Made by a program: the position numbers and the translations under genes
From: CAZXIC01 sp964640195
Lineage (GTDB): Archaea > Iainarchaeota > Iainarchaeia > Iainarchaeales > GCA-2688035
Assembly (NCBI GenBank): GCA_964640195.1
Contig: CAZXIC010000022.1
Coordinates: forward strand, 1 to 15,681
Reading direction: 5' to 3'
Length of the DNA stretch: 15,681 bases
Notes under the pieces: model-generated
The model's database searches: none
What the model saw: the letters and a program-made list of their open reading frames with translations, nothing else
Told to the model about the DNA's origin: nothing
Part shown: one piece after another, positions 5,651 through 11,751 of the stretch
Position numbering within the stretch: the first letter of the stretch is position 1
How the letters are laid out: each line of letters starts with the position of its first letter

Positions 5651-6931
5651 ATGCCAGACAAGGCTTACTCCGGCTACCTGCAGCCAGGGTACGCGCCAAG
5701 GCGCGATTTGGTTGCGGAATTCTACCTTGAGCCGGGAAAAGGCATTTCATTCAGCGTCGCATCGCAGGCAGTTGCCTCTGAGAGCAGCATCGGGACATGG
5801 ACTGCTGTTGCAACGCTTTCGCAGAAACTGAAGAGAAAGCTGCACGCAAAAGTATTCTCCCTCAATCCCAGGAGCGGGATAATCAAAATTGCCTACCCGC
5901 AGCAGCTTTTTGAAAATGGAAACATACCGCAGCTGCTGAGCAGCGTTGCAGGAAACGTTTTCGGAATGAAGGAGGTGCGCAGCCTGCGCCTCCTTGACAT
6001 AAATTTTCCAAACGCCTACATCAAATCCTTCAAGGGGCCGAGGTTCGGGATAAGGGGCGTGAGGAAAAAAATAAAAATCAAAAAAAGGCCTTTGCTTGGA
6101 ACGATCGTGAAGCCGAAGCTCGGCCTGAATGAAAGGCAGCACGCGGCTGTTGCGTTCCAGGCATGGCTTGGCGGCTGCGACCTGGTCAAGGACGACGAGA
6201 ACCTCTCAAGCATGCGTTTCAACAGGTTTGAGAAAAGGGTAAGGGAAACGATGAGGCTGAGGGCCAAGGCAGAGAAGATAACTGGCGAGAGGAAGGAATA
6301 CCTGCCAAACATTACCGCCCCCTTCGGGGAGATGATGAGGAGGGCGAAATTTGTAAAGAAGCAGGGCAGCAGCTATGCAATGGTTGACGTTGTAACAGTT
6401 GGCTGGAGCGCGCTGCAGGACTTGAGGAATGCAGGCCTTGGGCTTATCCTGCACGGCCACAGGGCAGGGCATGCCGCATTCACCAGGAACAGCAGGCACG
6501 GAATCAGCATGCTTGTGATTGCAGACCTTTGCAGGCTGGCTGGCCTGGACCAGCTGCATATAGGTGCAATTGTCGGCAAAATGCACGGCGGGAAGCAGGA
6601 AGTGGAGGCACTTGGGGAGGAGATTGAAATGAGGATAATCCAGCCGAACAGGAAACAGCACGTAATGGCGGAGAACTGGCTGCACCTGAAGCCGATGCTG
6701 GCTGTCTGCTCAGGCGGGCTGCACCCCGGGAAAGTGCCACAACTCATGCAGGCGATGGGCAACGATATCGTTGTGCAAATGGGCGGCGGAATACACGGCC
6801 ATCCTTTGGGAACGATGCAGGGGGCAACTGCGGCAAGGCAGGCGATTGATGCAGCAATGAAAAGGATTCCCCTGCTGGAATACGCTGAAAAGCACAGGGA
6901 ACTGCAGCTTGCCCTGCGGCAATGGCAGTAA
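5651..6931 (+). CDS. rbcL: Form III-type ribulose-1,5-bisphosphate carboxylase large subunit
   Basis: The 426-aa protein should carboxylate ribulose-1,5-bisphosphate to two 3-phosphoglycerates. All active-site residues can be aligned with the spinach enzyme: E44 and GTW 48-50 (E60, T65, W66), N102 (N123), K154/K156 in IVKPKLGL (K175, K177), carbamylated K180 with D182/E183 in VKDDEN (K201, D203, E204), H270/R271 (H294, R295), H303 (H327), loop-6 K310 in GKM (K334) and S354 in CSGGLHPG (S379). FTRN after the HRA motif and the short length are form III traits; no small subunit is seen. It therefore probably acts in the archaeal AMP/nucleoside pathway, though deoA and ribose-1,5-bisphosphate isomerase are not in the window. 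HRAGH has Gly273 where Met is usual. NAD-synthesis genes follow. Confidence 0.95.
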   Translation: MPDKAYSGYLQPGYAPRRDLVAEFYLEPGKGISFSVASQAVASESSIGTWTAVATLSQKLKRKLHAKVFSLNPRSGIIKIAYPQQLFENGNIPQLLSSVAGNVFGMKEVRSLRLLDINFPNAYIKSFKGPRFGIRGVRKKIKIKKRPLLGTIVKPKLGLNERQHAAVAFQAWLGGCDLVKDDENLSSMRFNRFEKRVRETMRLRAKAEKITGERKEYLPNITAPFGEMMRRAKFVKKQGSSYAMVDVVTVGWSALQDLRNAGLGLILHGHRAGHAAFTRNSRHGISMLVIADLCRLAGLDQLHIGAIVGKMHGGKQEVEALGEEIEMRIIQPNRKQHVMAENWLHLKPMLAVCSGGLHPGKVPQLMQAMGNDIVVQMGGGIHGHPLGTMQGATAARQAIDAAMKRIPLLEYAEKHRELQLALRQWQ

Positions 6932-6977
6932 TTTAATTAAGTTTTCCCCTTCTTAAATTGTTTTTAGCTGGTTTGAA

Positions 6978-7802
6978 ATGCTTTCAGCGGAAATGAAAAG
7001 GCAGCTGCTGCGCTTCCTGCGCGACGATTTGGGAAAGGGCGACGTAACAGGCGCAGTGCTGCCGGCGCGCAGGTGCAGGGCAAGGATTGTTGCAAAGGAG
7101 CGCTGCACAATTGCAGGCTTGGAGGAAGCCAGGTTTTTGTTCGGCTGCAGGAAGGTAAGGGCGGAAGCGGCTGCAAAAGACGGCGCTGTGGTCAAGAAGG
7201 GCAGGGTCGTAATGCGCCTGCAGGGCCTAAACAAGGACATCCTTGCTGCTGAGAGAACAGCCCTGAACGTTCTGGGGAGGATGAGCGGTGTTGCAACAAA
7301 CTGCGCGGAAGCGCGGAGAATTGCCGGAAGCAGCGTAACTGTCGCACTTACAAGGAAAACGATGCCCGGCTTCAACTCGTTTGACAAAAAGGCAGCAAAA
7401 ATTGCCGGGATTTGGCCGCACAGGCTGAACCTCAACAGCTTTGTTCTGCTCAAGGACAACCACCTGCCCTTTTTTGCCTCTCCCAGGGAAGCGGTTGCCG
7501 CAGCTAGGAAAAAGTATGGGAGAAAAATGAGGGTTGAGGTTGAAGTTGAATCCCTGCCGCAGGCGCTTAACGCCGCAGCTGCAAAGCCAGACATAATAAT
7601 GCTGGATAACCTAACCCCAAAGAGAGCAAAGGCAGCTGTAAAAAAGCTGCGCTCCTTGTTCAAGGGGAAGATTGAGCTGAGCGGCGGGATAACAATGCAG
7701 AACCTGCGCCAGTATGCCAAGGCAAAGCCTGACATCATTTCCATGGGCGCCCTGACATATGCAACCAGGTGGCGCGACTTCAGCCTGAAAATGGCAAAGT
7801 GA
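6978..7802 (+). CDS. nadC: Quinolinate phosphoribosyltransferase (nicotinate-nucleotide pyrophosphorylase)
   Basis: The enzyme makes nicotinate mononucleotide, CO2 and PPi from quinolinate and PRPP, in cytoplasmic de novo NAD synthesis. Hallmarks in the 274 aa are DDLGKGDVTG (16-25), ERTALNVLGRMSGVAT (92-107), TRKTMPG (125-131), PHR (147-149), LLKDNH (157-162), VEVEVE (186-191), MLDN (208-211), LSGGI (234-238) and SMGALT (255-260). The usual GGG before xxHR is AGI (143-145), so the phosphate-binding turn is altered; the rest of the catalytic set is present. A ModD-like paralogue is a less likely alternative. The ATG at 6978 lies 46 nt after RuBisCO, with AT-rich TTTAATTAAG between them, so it may have its own promoter. 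nadD follows directly. Confidence 0.9.
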   Translation: MLSAEMKRQLLRFLRDDLGKGDVTGAVLPARRCRARIVAKERCTIAGLEEARFLFGCRKVRAEAAAKDGAVVKKGRVVMRLQGLNKDILAAERTALNVLGRMSGVATNCAEARRIAGSSVTVALTRKTMPGFNSFDKKAAKIAGIWPHRLNLNSFVLLKDNHLPFFASPREAVAAARKKYGRKMRVEVEVESLPQALNAAAAKPDIIMLDNLTPKRAKAAVKKLRSLFKGKIELSGGITMQNLRQYAKAKPDIISMGALTYATRWRDFSLKMAK

Positions 7803-8393
7803 TTGGAATTGAAAATCGCTCTTTTCGGCGGAACGTTTGACCCAGTGCATCAAGGACACGTGAAGGCGGCTGAATCAGTGCTGCGCTTTACTGAGTGCAA
7901 GGAAGTGTGGTTCATCCCGGTTTACTGGCACGTGTCCAAGAGAAGAGAACAGGTGAGCGGCGTTGAGCACAGGAAGAAAATGATTGAGCTGGCAATAGCT
8001 GAGAGGGAAGGGCTGCGGCTTGTTGATTTCAACAGGAATCCCACTTACACGATTGACACAATCCGGAAAGCAAGGAAGCTGCATCCCGAACACGAGTACG
8101 TCTGGGTTATCGGAAGTGACTTGGAATCTGAATTCCACTTGTGGCATGATGCGGAGCAGATTTTAAAAGAAACAAAAATAATTCTTGTCCCGGAGCCAGG
8201 CTTTAAGCGCTTGCACAGTCCGATTCTTTCCGAGGCGAAAGGCAACTGCATTGTTTTGTGGGAGGCTGAAAGGGTTGACCTGAGCAGCACCCTCGTAAGG
8301 CGCAGGATAGGCAAGGGAGCAGCAGCTGTGGGCTTGGTTGATGAGAGGGTGTTGGATTACATTAAGGAAAATAATTTGTATGCACCGAAGTAA
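7803..8393 (+). CDS. nadD: Nicotinate-nucleotide adenylyltransferase (bacterial-type NadD)
   Basis: The enzyme converts nicotinate mononucleotide and ATP to deamido-NAD, the step after NadC. The 196-aa protein shows FGGTFDPVHQGH (8-19, HxGH nucleotidyl-transfer motif), the R/K-rich substrate loop HVSKRREQVSG (43-53), PTYTIDTIR (80-88), VWVIGSD (100-106) and SSTLVRRRI (161-169). These belong to the COG1057 NadD family common in bacteria, not the archaeal NadM family. TTG at 7803 starts immediately after the nadC stop; TTG at 7809 (codon 3) is equally possible. No ATG precedes the GGTFDP motif. The abutting genes imply translational coupling of two consecutive pathway steps. Confidence 0.9.
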   Translation: MELKIALFGGTFDPVHQGHVKAAESVLRFTECKEVWFIPVYWHVSKRREQVSGVEHRKKMIELAIAEREGLRLVDFNRNPTYTIDTIRKARKLHPEHEYVWVIGSDLESEFHLWHDAEQILKETKIILVPEPGFKRLHSPILSEAKGNCIVLWEAERVDLSSTLVRRRIGKGAAAVGLVDERVLDYIKENNLYAPK

Positions 8394-8694
8394 AACTAGT
8401 TTTGATGAAAAAGTCTCACGCCTGTTATGCAGGATCCCGAGAGGCAGGGTAACCACCTACAAGCAGATTGCAATTGCGCTGGGCAGGCCGAATGCAGCCA
8501 GGGCTGTCGGCAACGCCTGCAGCAGGAACCCAAATGCCCCAAGCGTTCCGTGCCACAGGGTTGTCAGGAGCAACGGTTCGCTCGGCGGCTATGCAAAAGG
8601 GGCAAAAAAGAAGAAGGCATTGCTCAGGGCAGAGGGAATTATTATTAAAAACAATAAAGTGCTTGAATTTAACAAGCGTTTCTTTGAATTGTAG
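8380..8694 (+). CDS. ogt: Methylated-DNA--protein-cysteine methyltransferase (O6-alkylguanine repair), short form
   Basis: This 104-aa protein (ATG 8380, overlapping the nadD end by 14 nt) is the alkyltransferase C-terminal domain alone. The active site PCHRVV has C58, which takes the alkyl group, so it is not an alkyltransferase-like protein (those have Trp). R41 in ARAVGNA is the base-flipping arginine finger, and GRVTTYKQIA is the typical recognition helix region. An in-frame ATG at 8338 would add 14 residues read from the nadD 3' end and is unlikely. Full-length Ogt/Ada-C has an extra N-terminal domain of about 60-80 aa; short forms like this occur in prokaryotes. ilvE starts eight nt later. 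Confidence 0.9.
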   Translation: MHRSKTSFDEKVSRLLCRIPRGRVTTYKQIAIALGRPNAARAVGNACSRNPNAPSVPCHRVVRSNGSLGGYAKGAKKKKALLRAEGIIIKNNKVLEFNKRFFEL

Positions 8695-8702
8695 GTGTTT
8701 TC

Positions 8703-9617
8703 ATGGAAGAGGTTGAATTTATCTGGATGAACGGGCGCTTCATTAAGTGGCAGGACGCGAAGGTTCATTTACTTGTGCATGCGCTGCACTACGGCAGCGC
8801 TGTTTTTGAGGGCATACGCTGCTATGACACGGCAAAAGGCCCTGCGGTTTTCAGGCTCAAGGATCACTTGAAAAGGCTTTATTATTCAGCCGAAGCGTTT
8901 GGGATAGACATGCCCTTCAAGGAAGAAGAGCTGTACAATGCAACGCTTGAATTGATTAGGAAAAACAAGCTGAGGGAATGCTACATCAGGCCGATTGCAT
9001 ACTATGGATACGGACAAATGGGCCTGAACCCTGTCGGCGCAAAGGTTGATGTCGGCATTGCTGTCTGGCCCTGGGGTGCCTATCTTGGAGAAGAAGGAAT
9101 ACGCAACGGCATCAGGATGAAGATTTCCCCCTGGGTTAGGCCGCCAACAAGCATGATGCCAACAAACGCAAAAGTCAGCGGCAACTACGTCAACAGCATT
9201 CTTGCAAAAGTGGATGCAATCAAGACAGGCTATGAGGAGGCGATTCTGCTGGATGCCAAGGGCAATGTTGCAGAATGCACTGGAGAGAACCTGTTCATCG
9301 TGCAGGACAATGTTCTGGTTACTCCCCCGACTGCCAACACGCTTAAGGGAATTACAAGAGATTCAGTTCTCACGATTGCAAAGGATTTCGGGATAAAGGC
9401 TGAAGAGAAGCTGTTCAGCAAGGAGGAATTGTACAAGGCAGACGAAGCTTTCCTTACAGGAACAGCTGCTGAGGTAACGCCAATCAGGGAGGTTGACGGA
9501 AAGAAGATAGGCAAGGGAAAGCCAGGCCCTGTCACAAAAAGGCTGCAGGCAAAATACTATGATGCAATCCACGGGAAAGCCAGGGAATATGAAAAATGGC
9601 TGGATTTCGTGAAGTGA
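8703..9617 (+). CDS. ilvE: Branched-chain amino-acid aminotransferase
   Basis: This fold-type IV PLP enzyme moves the amino group between glutamate and the 2-oxo acids of valine, leucine and isoleucine, the last step of their synthesis. In the 304 aa, HALHYGSAVFEGIRCY (26-41) is the family opening, K157 in NAKVSGNY binds PLP, and ECTGENLF (191-198) supplies the Glu contacting the cofactor. LKGITRDSVL and TGTAAEVTPI are the usual C-terminal phosphate-binding segments. Length is normal. AGGTG about five nt before ATG 8703 gives a good ribosome binding site. It is tightly packed between ogt and a class I aminotransferase, and 2 kb upstream of leuA-ilvBNC, consistent with one amino-acid supply region. 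Confidence 0.95.
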   Translation: MEEVEFIWMNGRFIKWQDAKVHLLVHALHYGSAVFEGIRCYDTAKGPAVFRLKDHLKRLYYSAEAFGIDMPFKEEELYNATLELIRKNKLRECYIRPIAYYGYGQMGLNPVGAKVDVGIAVWPWGAYLGEEGIRNGIRMKISPWVRPPTSMMPTNAKVSGNYVNSILAKVDAIKTGYEEAILLDAKGNVAECTGENLFIVQDNVLVTPPTANTLKGITRDSVLTIAKDFGIKAEEKLFSKEELYKADEAFLTGTAAEVTPIREVDGKKIGKGKPGPVTKRLQAKYYDAIHGKAREYEKWLDFVK

Positions 9618-9625
9618 AGCGTTTT

Positions 9626-10689
9626 ATGGTTGCAAACGATAAATTGAAAGACCCAAGCATATTCATCGGCGTTGAGGGTCATGGAATAATCTCTTTTGGC
9701 TCAGGGCAGCCAGATTTACCGCCGCCAGCTAGGTTTTCAAAACCCTTCCCTCATACCGGCAATTCAAGTATGGTTTGATTCAAGGGCAGCATAACCTGCG
9801 GAAAGCGCTTGCAAAGCAAGAGCAATTCAAGGGAAGCACTGAGAACAACTTTGTCATAACCAACGGTGCATCGGAAGCGCTTGACCTTGCTTTCCGCTCC
9901 ATCTGCAGGCCTAATGATAGGGTGCTTTTGCACAAGCCCTACTATTACTCTTACCTGCCGCTTGTTGAGAGAAACTATCTCAAGCCTGTTTTCACTGAGA
10001 CGGTTGCTGGAAAAATTGACATTGGGGATTTCCAAGAAAAGGTGCAGGGCTGCAAGGTAGTGCTAATAAATTCTCCGAGCAATCCAACAGGCAGAATCCA
10101 GGAAATTAGGGCGCTTAAAGAGATTGAAAAAATCTGCCGCGAGGAAGACATTACAATCATTTCCGACGAGGTCTACAAGGACCTGATTTACGAAAGGGAG
10201 AACTACATGCTACACGGTCCGCACGTTGTCACAATAAACAGTTTTTCAAAAACGTTTGCAATGTGCGGTCTGAGGATTGGCTACCTGTACAGCAACGACC
10301 CAAAAATCATTGGAAACATCGTTGAACTGAAAACGCACACGAGCATGAACACAAGCATTATAGGGCAGGAAATGGCTTTTGAGGCAACAAAGGCACCACG
10401 CTCTTACGTCCAAAAGCAGGTCCGCATCTGGAAGGAGAGAAGGGACCTGATTTACCGTGGCTTGCTTGATTTGGGCCTTGACTTGTGGAAGCCGGAGGGC
10501 GCGTTCTACGTTCTGCCAAAAATGCCAAACCCAAGAAAAACAGTCATGGAGCTTTTCAAAAAACACAAGGTAATCACTTACCCGGGCGAATGGTTCGGCG
10601 CCCCAAACCGCATAAGGCTGAGCTACGCGCTTGATGTTGAGAAAATCGAGGAAGGGCTGCAGAGGATTGGGAAGTACCTGAAAAAATAG
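9626..10689 (+). pseudogene. Class I/II aminotransferase (aspartate aminotransferase family), broken by a one-base deletion
   Basis: ATG 9626 opens a frame reading ...GIISFGSGQPDLPPPA; the homology-like sequence then continues one frame over as VFKTLPSYRQFKYGLIQGQ from 9733. Restoring one G between 9730 and 9731 (GCT-GAG-GTT) gives PPPAEVFKTLP and an uninterrupted 354-aa enzyme. Fold-type I features are intact downstream: SPSNPTGR, SDEVYKDLIYE, NSFSKTFAMCGLRIGY (PLP Lys in SFSK), PEGAFYVLPKM and RIRLSYA (substrate carboxylate Arg). The family transaminates aspartate, alanine, aromatic or branched amino acids; specificity is unknown. The clean single-base defect and preserved rest suggest either a sequencing error or a very recent mutation. 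TTG 9775 could start a truncated product, but it would lack the N-terminal segment. Confidence 0.88.
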
Positions 10690-10754
10690 GCTTTACACAG
10701 CAGTAAGTAAATGGTAAGCTATTTTTGTGCAAAGCCGAAAAAACCACGCCTTTC

Positions 10755-10841
10755 CTATCTCTTTCCTGGTTGCCTTCCTTTCAAGTATTGCTGCAGCTGG
10801 TACTGGAAAGAGAGGTATGCATCCCTTGCCTTCTGTTCCGC
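10755..10841 (-). pseudogene. Possible 3' remnant of a minus-strand gene
   Basis: In the 203-bp gap between genes, the minus strand reads FAEQKARDAYLSFQYQLQQY then LKGRQPGKR and a TAG stop (10757-10755), with TAA immediately before it and no start codon. The charged, helical peptide and AAG/AGG/CAG codon use resemble coding sequence of the flanking chromosome. It may be the tail of a lost gene; it is also short enough to be chance. The rest of the gap (10690-10754) shows nothing I can name. Confidence 0.3.
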
Positions 10842-10859
10842 AAATTAAAAAACGTACAG

Positions 10860-10867
10860 TTTAAATA
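10860..10867 (+). promoter_or_regulatory. TATA box for the 10893 gene
   Basis: TTTAAATA ends 25 nt before ATG 10893, as expected for a leaderless archaeal transcript. Confidence 0.6.
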
Positions 10868-10892
10868 ATTCTTTTGACACTAATTTTATTGT

Positions 10893-11426
10893 ATGGTCCC
10901 AAAGCCAAGGAGTACCAAGGTTGCAGTAACCGCGTTTAGAGAAAAGCTTTTGCAGGATCTTCACCAGGGCTTGACTATAGAAGGGCTTGCGGCAAAGCAT
11001 GAGGTCAAGCGATTCGTTATCCAGCATCATCTCACAAGAATACGGGAGCAAATGAATGTTGCTGAAAAGGAGAACCTAGGACGAATAGTGCGCAGGAACA
11101 GGCAGCTGGTTGCTGATAACGAGAAAATGGCTGGTTTTATTAAAAAGGCGCAGCGAATCCTTAAAGACCGAGGAGTTGCGCAAGCAGTTATTAATGACAT
11201 TGAAGTGGTTGCCCAAAAGTCTAACTTCACTCCAATGGAGAAGGTTGTTACATACGCTTGTCTGGTATATGGTAAGGTAACAGACAAATCTGGTAAGATA
11301 ATAGACCAAGAACTGAGCAGAGTTGCACATGCGATTAAGATTTACCCTGAGTCGCTTAGGTTTGCAATAGAATCAATTGCGCGGAAAATGCCAAAAACGG
11401 AAAAAACGCCGCCAAAAACCATTTAA
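10893..11426 (+). CDS. Hypothetical protein with N-terminal helix-turn-helix character
   Basis: I do not recognise this 177-aa family. Residues about 14-54 (REKLLQDLHQGLTIEGLAAK then HEVKRFVIQHHLTRIREQM) look like a helix-turn-helix of the kind in resolvase/transposase-like or sigma-4-like domains. A charged helical linker with many Arg/Lys/Glu follows (55-100), then a compact C-terminal segment, PMEKVVTYACLVYGKVTDKS through LSRVAHAIKIYPESLRFAIE, and a Lys/Pro-rich tail. No membrane segment or signal is present. It has its own TATA box and lies just upstream of the leu/ilv leader in the same direction; a regulator of that operon is conceivable but unsupported by any site I can see. Confidence 0.75.
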   Translation: MVPKPRSTKVAVTAFREKLLQDLHQGLTIEGLAAKHEVKRFVIQHHLTRIREQMNVAEKENLGRIVRRNRQLVADNEKMAGFIKKAQRILKDRGVAQAVINDIEVVAQKSNFTPMEKVVTYACLVYGKVTDKSGKIIDQELSRVAHAIKIYPESLRFAIESIARKMPKTEKTPPKTI

Positions 11427-11440
11427 ATAACCTTCCACGT

Positions 11441-11457
11441 AATATATTATATTATTT
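11441..11457 (+). promoter_or_regulatory. AT-rich promoter region of the leu/ilv operon
   Basis: AATATATTATATTATTT gives a strong TATA candidate, with a start expected near 11468-11480 and about 35-40 nt of leader before the small ORF at 11512. TTTAAATAA at 11422-11430, overlapping the end of the previous gene, is an alternative. Either way the mRNA would have a leader of about 280-300 nt before leuA, unlike the leaderless genes elsewhere in the window. Confidence 0.5.
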
Positions 11458-11511
11458 CCCAAGTGGGTTTGCATGGATACATAAGTATTGTATCTTCTGA
11501 AGTGAACTGGC

Positions 11512-11592
11512 ATGAATTTAGGGCGTTTGGTTGCTGTTTTGCCTTTGGTTTTGGTAGACCTTGTTCTGCTGGTTGTATTGCTGCTAGGGTAA
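11512..11592 (+). CDS. Putative Leu/Val-rich leader peptide of the leu/ilv operon (26 aa)
   Basis: ATG 11512 to TAA 11590-11592 encodes 26 residues beginning MNLGRLVAVLPLVLV and ending LLVVLLLG; 11 are Leu and 7 Val. Leu codons are mixed (TTA, TTG, CTT, CTG, CTA). GAAGTGA (11499-11505) lies about six nt before the ATG as a partial ribosome binding site, and an in-frame TGA at 11503-11505 excludes a longer start. It ends at the foot of a hairpin (11592-11627). Known bacterial leuL/ilvL leaders stall ribosomes when charged Leu- or Val-tRNA is scarce, which changes downstream RNA folding. Its place before leuA-ilvBNC makes the same role likely here, though the region is G/T-rich, which alone raises Leu/Val content. 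A tiny membrane peptide is the alternative. Confidence 0.6.
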   Translation: MNLGRLVAVLPLVLVDLVLLVVLLLG

Positions 11593-11632
11593 GCACTCCT
11601 GGCCCAAAACCGGATTTTAGGGGTGCTGTTTT
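11592..11632 (+). terminator. Terminator-like hairpin after the leader peptide
   Basis: AGCACTCCT (11592-11600) pairs with AGGGGTGCT (11619-11627): nine base pairs with one G-U, and an 18-nt loop that can pair further (CCCAAAA with TTTT-A-GGG as an alternative inner stem). GTTTTG follows at 11628-11633. The left arm overlaps the leader stop codon, so a ribosome there would disrupt it. The T run is short for an intrinsic archaeal terminator, so it may act by pausing or on translation. Confidence 0.5.
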
Positions 11633-11751
11633 GAAAAAAAGAGACAAAAATGGAGTCAAACCGAAAAAAATCAAAGAAGGAGAAGCTGAAAAAAGCAAAA
11701 ATGATGGCCGGAGAAAAAAGGAAAAAATTAGAGCTTTTTGTGGTGAAAAAA

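Noticed and set aside
6953..7744. 263-aa minus-strand frame over nadC
   Set aside because: It is the antisense shadow of a gene with many clear NadC motifs; Ala/Ser/Phe/Leu-rich with no family features.
8338..8379. Earlier start for the alkyltransferase
   Set aside because: The extra residues are read from the conserved nadD 3' end and do not resemble the family.
11460..11605. Antiterminator pairing with the left arm AGCACTCCTGG
   Set aside because: I searched upstream by eye for a complementary segment and found only 4-5 bp matches, which do not support a defined alternative stem.
11650..11751. N-terminal extension of LeuA from ATG 11650
   Set aside because: The added 34 residues are Lys-rich and unlike LeuA; ATG 11752 has a GGTGA site five nt upstream and gives the canonical N-terminus.
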